Assembly: GCA_030628805.1 (NCBI GenBank)
Contig: DAOVQG010000011.1
Coordinates: forward strand, 1-33,747
Length of the DNA: 33,747 nt
Source of the DNA: JAGMDK01 sp023128695
GTDB lineage: Bacteria > Planctomycetota > Phycisphaerae > UBA1845 > Fen-1342
Direction: 5' to 3'
Position numbers and translations under genes: made by a program. Below are positions 28,925 through 33,747 of the stretch, piece after piece. Under the pieces are notes generated by a model. It was not told the origin of the DNA. It saw only the letters and a program-made list of their open reading frames with translations, and searched no databases. The stretch's first letter is position 1. Each line of letters starts with the position of its first letter.

Positions 28925-30050
28925 AATCTGAGCACAGCACCTCGACGAACGGGTCGATGTCACGCCAAGTGACGTCCCCATCCTCGTTAATATCGGCATT
29001 GAGCCACAGGCAACATGGGAACTGATCCTCATATTGCGTCTGGCCACCCAGGGCCGCCACGAACGGGTCGATGTCGCGCCAACTGACCTGGCCGTCGCAG
29101 TTCGCGTCGCCCAGCAGGGGGAACGGCTCGGGCAGGATGCAGTCGTTGCCGGTGTAGTTCAGCACCCAGAGCCGATAGCCGTGCTTGTAGCCGTCGGCGT
29201 CGTTGTCGTCCTCCTGGTCGAGGATCGCGATGATGTCGAACGCACCGCTGGGCGGGCCGTAGTCGGTGAAGCCGGCGCCCAGGCCGAGCCGCACCGGGAA
29301 TGTGAGCAGACCGTCCGTGAGCTCCAGATCCGCCTCCGGACCCCAGTCGGCCGTGTCGATGAACGTGACATTGTTGAGCCGCACGAGGGTGCTTTGGTAA
29401 TGTTCGCAACCCGTCGCGCGCGTGGGGTCGAAGATGAATTCATCGTTGACGTCCTTGAGATGCGAGAGGCTGAGCAACATCGGCGTCGGCAGGCCGTAAT
29501 CCGCCTCAAGCAGCAGCACGTCGAAATCGAGGGTCGGATTCTTACTGTGCTGCTCGTTGATATTGGACTTGCCCGCGTAGTGGAGGCCGGGGGCCCGGGC
29601 GCGGAGCTCGACCAGGTCGCCGGGGCGGAACTCGTGTCCGCTGGCCGGGTCGTGGTTCAAGCGGTCCAGCTCGGCGAGCCACTCCTCGTCGGTATAGCTC
29701 TGGTCCGGGGGCACCCACGGCAGATTGCCGTACAATTGCCCCATCCAGCACGCCGTCCCGCCGAAATCACCTTCGTCGCCGGTTTGGACATAGATCTGCC
29801 ACTGCCCACCCAGGAAGGCGGGGGCGCTCGGCGTGCCGTCCAGCATTTCTTCCGGCTTGTTGATGATTACGCCGCGCATCTTGATCGGATCGGTGGTCGG
29901 GAAGGTGCCGAATCCGTCCGCGTCCACCGCCTGATAGGCCGCGTGCGTGGTGTAGGGCATCGTTTCCCAATCGGGCTCATCGGCCCACGCTGTTCCCGCG
30001 ACAACAACCGCGGCTACCGTAATGATCACATTCCATAGTCCGTGTTTCAT
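28917..30050 (-). CDS. Secreted protein with dockerin-like C-terminal repeats
   Basis: A 377-aa protein. ATG 30050 follows AAAGGAG, and the N-terminus is a clear signal peptide (MKHGLWNVIITVAAVVVAGT, cleavage after AWA). The main part (about 30-310) has no recognised enzyme motif; segments such as FRPGDLVELRARAPG and STLVRLNNVTF suggest a nucleic-acid-binding-like OB fold, as in secreted YdeI/BOF or endonuclease-associated modules, but this is speculative. The end has two dockerin-like repeats, DANCDGQVSWRDIDPFVAAL and DINEDGDVTWRDIDPFVEVL, each with a calcium loop. It is coupled to the pseudopilin gene downstream. Confidence 0.82.
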   Translation of the reverse strand: MKHGLWNVIITVAAVVVAGTAWADEPDWETMPYTTHAAYQAVDADGFGTFPTTDPIKMRGVIINKPEEMLDGTPSAPAFLGGQWQIYVQTGDEGDFGGTACWMGQLYGNLPWVPPDQSYTDEEWLAELDRLNHDPASGHEFRPGDLVELRARAPGLHYAGKSNINEQHSKNPTLDFDVLLLEADYGLPTPMLLSLSHLKDVNDEFIFDPTRATGCEHYQSTLVRLNNVTFIDTADWGPEADLELTDGLLTFPVRLGLGAGFTDYGPPSGAFDIIAILDQEDDNDADGYKHGYRLWVLNYTGNDCILPEPFPLLGDANCDGQVSWRDIDPFVAALGGQTQYEDQFPCCLWLNADINEDGDVTWRDIDPFVEVLCSDYE

Positions 30051-30504
30051 GGTTTTCTGCTCCTTTGCATGGTGGTTGGACGGTGAGGGGAGGATTCCGT
30101 CAGCCGTGTTTCGTAATACATATTACGAAAATGTAATACCAGCGCCCGGCGAAGTCAAGGAAAAACGAGCGGCAGGCGCGTCGGGGATGGGCCGGTGGGG
30201 CGGTCGTCCCTGCTTGGTGGGACGGGCGTCCCCGCCTGGTGGGACGGGCGTCCCCGCCCGTCCGTGGCGGTCGTCCCTGCCCGTCCGTGGCGGGCACAGA
30301 GGCCTGGGTGAGCGTCAACATAGTGGGTGGGGCGGGCCTCCGTGCCCGCCAGTACGGTCCGCTAGCGGCCGCGGAGGGCCGCCCCACCGGTTTACCCACT
30401 TTCCTGACGCACCCCCAGAGGCCCGCCCCACCGTAAATCATGTTGATCTCGGGAAAGCGGTGCAGTACGCTTTGCCAAACAAAACAAGACGCGGCGGGTG
30501 TGTT
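30051..30504. repeat. Divergent intergenic region with GC-rich repeats
   Basis: Between the secreted protein (minus) and nikR (plus). Apart from the AT-rich palindrome at 30110-30139, it holds GTGGGACGGGCGTCCCCGCC units (about 30217-30290) and an inverted pair of GGTGGGGCGGGCCTCCGTGC-type repeats (about 30329-30434). No gene is convincing. The promoter of nikR should lie in the last ~70 bp, but no clear consensus is seen. Confidence 0.7.
30110..30139. promoter_or_regulatory. Candidate operator: AT-rich palindrome between nikR and secreted-protein gene
   Basis: TTCGTAATACATATTACGAA (30110-30129) has perfect 8-bp arms, and a further GTAATAC follows at 30133-30139. It stands out in a very GC-rich region, 60 bp upstream of the secreted-protein start. 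NikR operators are inverted repeats such as GTATGA/TCATAC with a longer spacer, so binding by NikR is possible but the geometry does not match the classical form. Confidence 0.45.
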
Positions 30505-30924
30505 ATGTCGGAACTTGTACGCCTGAGCATATCGCTGGAAAAGTCACTGCACCAGCAGTTGGAGCGGCTGGTCAAGAAGAGCCGCTACACTAACCGCTCG
30601 GAGTTCGTCCGCGACCTGATCCGCCAACAACTGGTGGAGGATCAGTGGGCGGACAAGCGGCAGGAAGTGATCGGCACGATCACGATCATCTACGACCACC
30701 ACGCCCGCCAGTTGGCCGAGAAGCTCGTCGACATTCAACACGACCACCACGACAACGTCCTGGCCACCACGCACGTGCACCTCTCGCACGACCTCTGTGC
30801 GGAAATGATCATGGTCCGCGGCGGCGCGGACCGCATCCGGCGGATCGCCGACCAACTCCGCCGACAGCGCGGCGTCCTGCACACCGAGCTGGCCATGAGT
30901 TCCACCGGGAAACGCTTGCAGTGA
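30505..30924 (+). CDS. nikR: Nickel-responsive transcriptional regulator NikR
   Basis: A 139-aa ribbon-helix-helix regulator. The N-terminal DNA-binding part (LVRLSISLEKSLHQQLERLV, YTNRSEFVRDLIR) is followed by an ACT-like metal domain. All four high-affinity nickel ligands of E. coli NikR align: His79, His90, His92 and Cys98 in the stretch QHDHHDNVLATTHVHLSHDLC region. It should repress metal-uptake genes when nickel binds. ATG 30505 has only a weak GGCGGG upstream. Likely targets in the window are the NicO/RcnA-type transporter or the ABC/ZnuA-like operon, but no classical NikR site was found upstream of those genes. Confidence 0.93.
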   Translation: MSELVRLSISLEKSLHQQLERLVKKSRYTNRSEFVRDLIRQQLVEDQWADKRQEVIGTITIIYDHHARQLAEKLVDIQHDHHDNVLATTHVHLSHDLCAEMIMVRGGADRIRRIADQLRRQRGVLHTELAMSSTGKRLQ

Positions 30925-30983
30925 GGCGGGGCGGGATAGAATAGATTAACTGTCCGCCGCAAATATTGGCAGCGACAGAAGAA

Positions 30984-31068
30984 TGTAGCGGCCGGGCTCC
31001 GTACCGGCCGTAAAAATATGGGAAAGACTCGCCGACAACGACGGCCGGTACGGAGCCCGGCCGCTACA
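30984..31068. repeat. Perfect 28-bp inverted repeat of TGTAGCGG type
   Basis: TGTAGCGGCCGGGCTCCGTA then CCGGCCGT (30984-31011) and its exact complement (31041-31068), with a 29-bp AT-richer loop. Same family as the units in dprA and the MITE-like elements. Confidence 0.88.
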
Positions 31069-31126
31069 CGACTTTAGCGTCGGACCGCGAAGTGATATAA
31101 GAGCAACTAACACAAACCTCCGTGAA

Positions 31127-31183
31127 GAGCCGCAGGCTTTAGCCTGCGCGGGGCCGCGCGGACTGAAGTCCGCGGCTCTTTTG
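31127..31183. repeat. Family D inverted pair upstream of the VKOR gene
   Basis: GAGCCGCAGGCTTTAGCCTG and the opposing GGACTGAAGTCCGCGGCTCT form a hairpin. Together with the previous repeat it fills most of 30925-31242; no gene is seen. Confidence 0.7.
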
Positions 31184-31242
31184 GTTGTGTGCTTGTCTCA
31201 AAGTGTCGTCGCTAGAGAATCCCGTATATTGGCTGGAGCACA

Positions 31243-33495
31243 ATGGCCAAAAAGTCAACCGGAAAGAAGAGAGCGCGTAGGTCCAAGGCGCCGGCTAGCG
31301 GTAAATCGCCGTCTTCGCTCGACGGCGGGCGCCCCGGAAAGCCGGCCGCCTCGTCCACCGCCGCCTCGGCGTGGCCGTTTGCCCTGGGTTTGATCTTCCT
31401 GCTGTGGGCCGCCGCCATGTCGCTCCTGCTGGTGATCGACCACATCGGCGGCCTGGCCCTGCTGGGCTGCGGAGAGGGCGGGCCGTGCGAGCAGGCAGCC
31501 AACAGTATCTGGGGGAAGGTCCCGGTGGTCGAGTGGCCGGTCTCGTTCCTCGGGCTGGCGTACTTCCTCGGAGCCCTGGCGGCGTGGCTCGCGGCCCGCG
31601 GCGGGTTGCCGACGGCGTTTCGCTACCTGGTTCGACTGGGCGCGCTGGGATCACTGTTTCTCTGCGCCATCATCGTCGTCGAGTGGCTGTTTTGTTCGTA
31701 TTGCATCGCTGCCCACATCGGGAACTTCGCGTTTTGGATCACGATGGAATTGGTCAAGGCCCGGACACGTCGAACCGGAACGACTCTGGTCGGCTTCGCG
31801 GCAGTATTTGTACTCGCGTCGCTCGGGACGGGAGTCTGGGACCATTACCAGCACGCCAAGGTCGCTGAAAAGGCCGAGAGTGAACGGTCGGAATCCGTCC
31901 AGAAGATGATCGAGGACGCGCACGGCCCCCGACAAACGCAGGAATCCACGCCACGGGAACCCACGACATCGGAATCCCCAGCGCAGGAACCTACGACAGA
32001 GGAGTCTGGATCGACAGGGCCTGCCGTTGAAAGAACCCCTGCCCAGGAGCCGGCAACACAGGAATCCCCGCCTGTGGAATCAACAACTCAGGCTGTCGCC
32101 ACGCCGGCGGAGGAAACCCAGCCGCTATTCACGGGGCGTTATCGTCTCGGGCCGGAGCAGGCTCCCATCCGTATTGTGATGATTACGGATTACCAATGCC
32201 GGGACTGTAGGCGGATCGAGAACGAGGTAATGGGGATCGTCAAGGGCCGTGACGACATCTCGCTCTCGATCAAGTACTTCCCCTTCAATCCCAATTGCAA
32301 CCCCCACGCCTCGAGGAACATGCACCCCAATGCCTGTTGGGCGGCGCGGGCCGCCGAGGCCGCCGGCATTCTCTACGGCGACGAGGGCTTCTTCAAGATG
32401 CACGTGTGGTTGTTCGCGCGCAGTGGAGTATTTACGAGCACCCAGGAACTCCTGGACGGCATCCGCGAGTTGGGCTATGACCCCGCCGGTTTCATCGCGG
32501 TCATGTCGGGCGATGAAACACTCGCACATGTGCGGGCGGATTGCGAGGAAGCCAAGCGCCTGGGGCTGTTCTTCACCCCGATGACCTTTATCAACGGCGT
32601 CGAGCTGAGGGGCTGGAACGCCCCGCGGGCCGCGACGCGGACCATCGCGGAGCTGACGGCTGCCAACCTCCCGCCGAGGACCGCGGCCGATGATCGCCCG
32701 CCGCTCGCGCTGGAGAAGTACGTGCGGGACTGGCAGGATTGGAAGCCCCCGTACCACCAACGTGAGTTCACCATGCCCGCCGACGCGCGGGCGTGGTCGC
32801 TCGGCCCGGAGGAGGCCCGGATCGAGATCATCCTGTGGGGCGACTATCAGGAGGAGGGGACGGCATTGGCGGACGGCGTCATCCGCGCCTTCGTCACCGG
32901 CCGCGACGACGCGTGCTACACCTTCCGCCATTACCCCTTCAATAGCGATTGTAACCCGAAGATGCCGTACCAGCGGCACCCGTTGGCGTGCTGGGCCTCC
33001 CGCGCGGCCGAGGCGGCGGGCCAACTCGCCGGTAACGACGGCTATTGGCGAATGCACGCCTGGCTGATGGAAAACAATGCTACCGCCCTGCAAGCGACGG
33101 CCGACGAACTGGGAATCGACGCCGACGAGCTGCGCAAAGCGCTGTACACCATGTCGGAAGAGAAGCGGCAGGAAGCGGCCGCTAAGCTGGGCCTCGACGC
33201 CGCCGACGTGCTCAATACCATGCGGCAGACGGCCGATCAGGCTCTGCGCTCGGCGGCGGCGGAGATGGGGTTCGACGTCGACGAGTTCTATGCCGCGCTG
33301 GAACTGGACCAGGGGCAGGCGAACATCCTGGACGACATCGAGGCCGGCAAGCGGCTCCCGCAACTGCGCCACGGGACGCGCCCCGGCCTGCACGGCATCC
33401 CGACCATCTTCATCAACAACCGCTACGTCCCCCGTTGGCGCATGGAGGGCAACCCCGTGCTGGAAAAAATCCTAAGCGCGGCGGCTGAGGAGTAG
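31243..33495 (+). CDS. VKOR-DsbA type disulfide bond formation protein with two thioredoxin domains
   Basis: A 750-aa membrane protein. After a basic N-terminus, four to five helices (about 45-195) form a VKOR domain with loop cysteines Cys76/Cys82 and the quinone-site pair Cys151/Cys154 (CSYC). A low-complexity linker (about 225-295) repeats QEPTT/QESP motifs. A DsbA/thioredoxin_4 domain (about 298-475) carries Cys319-Arg-Asp-Cys322 and a cis-Pro loop TPMTF. A second, related domain (about 507-745) repeats the NPNCNP/NSDCNP and HPxACWAxRAAEAAG motifs but has EEGT in place of the CxxC and contains a ~70-residue helical insert. It should oxidise extracytoplasmic thiols and pass electrons to quinone, fitting menaquinone made via mqnD. 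ATG 31243 has GGAG just upstream. Confidence 0.9.
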   Translation: MAKKSTGKKRARRSKAPASGKSPSSLDGGRPGKPAASSTAASAWPFALGLIFLLWAAAMSLLLVIDHIGGLALLGCGEGGPCEQAANSIWGKVPVVEWPVSFLGLAYFLGALAAWLAARGGLPTAFRYLVRLGALGSLFLCAIIVVEWLFCSYCIAAHIGNFAFWITMELVKARTRRTGTTLVGFAAVFVLASLGTGVWDHYQHAKVAEKAESERSESVQKMIEDAHGPRQTQESTPREPTTSESPAQEPTTEESGSTGPAVERTPAQEPATQESPPVESTTQAVATPAEETQPLFTGRYRLGPEQAPIRIVMITDYQCRDCRRIENEVMGIVKGRDDISLSIKYFPFNPNCNPHASRNMHPNACWAARAAEAAGILYGDEGFFKMHVWLFARSGVFTSTQELLDGIRELGYDPAGFIAVMSGDETLAHVRADCEEAKRLGLFFTPMTFINGVELRGWNAPRAATRTIAELTAANLPPRTAADDRPPLALEKYVRDWQDWKPPYHQREFTMPADARAWSLGPEEARIEIILWGDYQEEGTALADGVIRAFVTGRDDACYTFRHYPFNSDCNPKMPYQRHPLACWASRAAEAAGQLAGNDGYWRMHAWLMENNATALQATADELGIDADELRKALYTMSEEKRQEAAAKLGLDAADVLNTMRQTADQALRSAAAEMGFDVDEFYAALELDQGQANILDDIEAGKRLPQLRHGTRPGLHGIPTIFINNRYVPRWRMEGNPVLEKILSAAAEE

Positions 33496-33747
33496 TCCGG
33501 CAGTGAGTAATAATATCTGCCCTCGGAGAGGGCGGCGGAATTAAGCCCAGGGCGAAGCATAGCGAGCCCTGGGTAAGCCGGGTTAGCACTGCTCAAGAGC
33601 AGTGGCACACATTCCGCCGTAAAGGTCATGTAGTCGTCCCTGCGGATTCTCGTAAGTTCTTTTCTGAGCGGGTTGAACGGCGATTGGGGCGTGCGGAGAA
33701 TTGCAAGGTAAGCACGGACGATCATCCAAAACCTTGCAATTCAGAAC
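33496..33747. repeat. Intergenic end with hairpins
   Basis: Contains CCCAGGGCGAAGCATAGCGA then GCCCTGGG (about 33547-33573), an inverted family A unit (33586-33610), and a perfect 12-bp inverted repeat GAATTGCAAGGT/ACCTTGCAATTC (33698-33709, 33731-33742) around a 21-bp loop. No gene is supported. Confidence 0.65.

Noticed and set aside
33698..33742. Rho-independent terminator or insertion-sequence end
   Set aside because: The 12-bp inverted repeat has no T-tract and no transposase is visible before the window ends; left as an unexplained hairpin.
1..33747. tRNA, rRNA or known riboswitch
   Set aside because: No cloverleaf, rRNA segment or recognisable riboswitch core was found on either strand by eye.

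Overview
The window looks like chromosomal DNA of a planctomycete, most likely Phycisphaerae-like. The grounds are high GC, a Pkn-type Ser/Thr kinase next to an ECF-like sigma factor, three sigma-70-like genes in 34 kb, secreted proteins ending in dockerin-like SWRDIDPFV repeats, a PEP-CTERM tail remnant, the futalosine menaquinone gene mqnD, and dense intergenic palindromic repeats. I cannot name a species.

Layout. 1-2077 (minus): truncated Ser/Thr kinase and an ECF-like sigma factor. 2457-7711 (plus): secreted FG-GAP/UnbV (CRTAC1-type) protein, RidA-family protein, DAHP synthase (aroF), Cys-rich secreted protein with dockerin-like repeats. 7814-11978 (minus): recJ, an MTA phosphorylase (mtnP) and mqnD. 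12310-15804: a small lipoprotein-like gene (minus), then dprA, an AcpH-like hypothetical and a DUF364-type gene (plus), the last overlapping recQ (minus) tail to tail. 17734-18081: a decayed PEP-CTERM gene end. 18082-18987 (minus): sigma factor with a C-terminal H-x3-C-x2-C motif.

19493-28078 is a long minus-strand run. In transcription order it holds a membrane protein, a LolD-like ATPase, an FtsX-like permease, a ZnuA-like metal-binding lipoprotein, a thioredoxin-fold protein, a NicO/RcnA-type Ni/Co transporter, a sigma factor and a conserved hypothetical. The first three overlap by 4 bp each, as do tightly coupled genes. nikR (30505, plus) lies nearby, so metal homeostasis is the theme of the right half. 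A pseudopilin-like gene is translationally coupled to a dockerin-like secreted protein (28190-30050). The window closes with a VKOR-DsbA type disulfide-forming protein.

The strongest unexplained signal is the repeat landscape. At least eight palindromic families fill nearly every intergenic gap. One is a 124-bp MITE-like element present twice, with CTAG ends. Repeat termini coincide with the stop codons of several genes (ECF sigma, aroF, mqnD, dprA, the AcpH-like gene, the 175-aa hypothetical, znuA, the small lipoprotein). Repeats also run in frame inside dprA, recQ and the 175-aa gene, and one MITE appears to supply the start codon and signal-peptide n-region of the thioredoxin-fold gene. 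A six-copy 7-bp repeat directly after the start codon of the LolD-like ATPase could allow frame switching.
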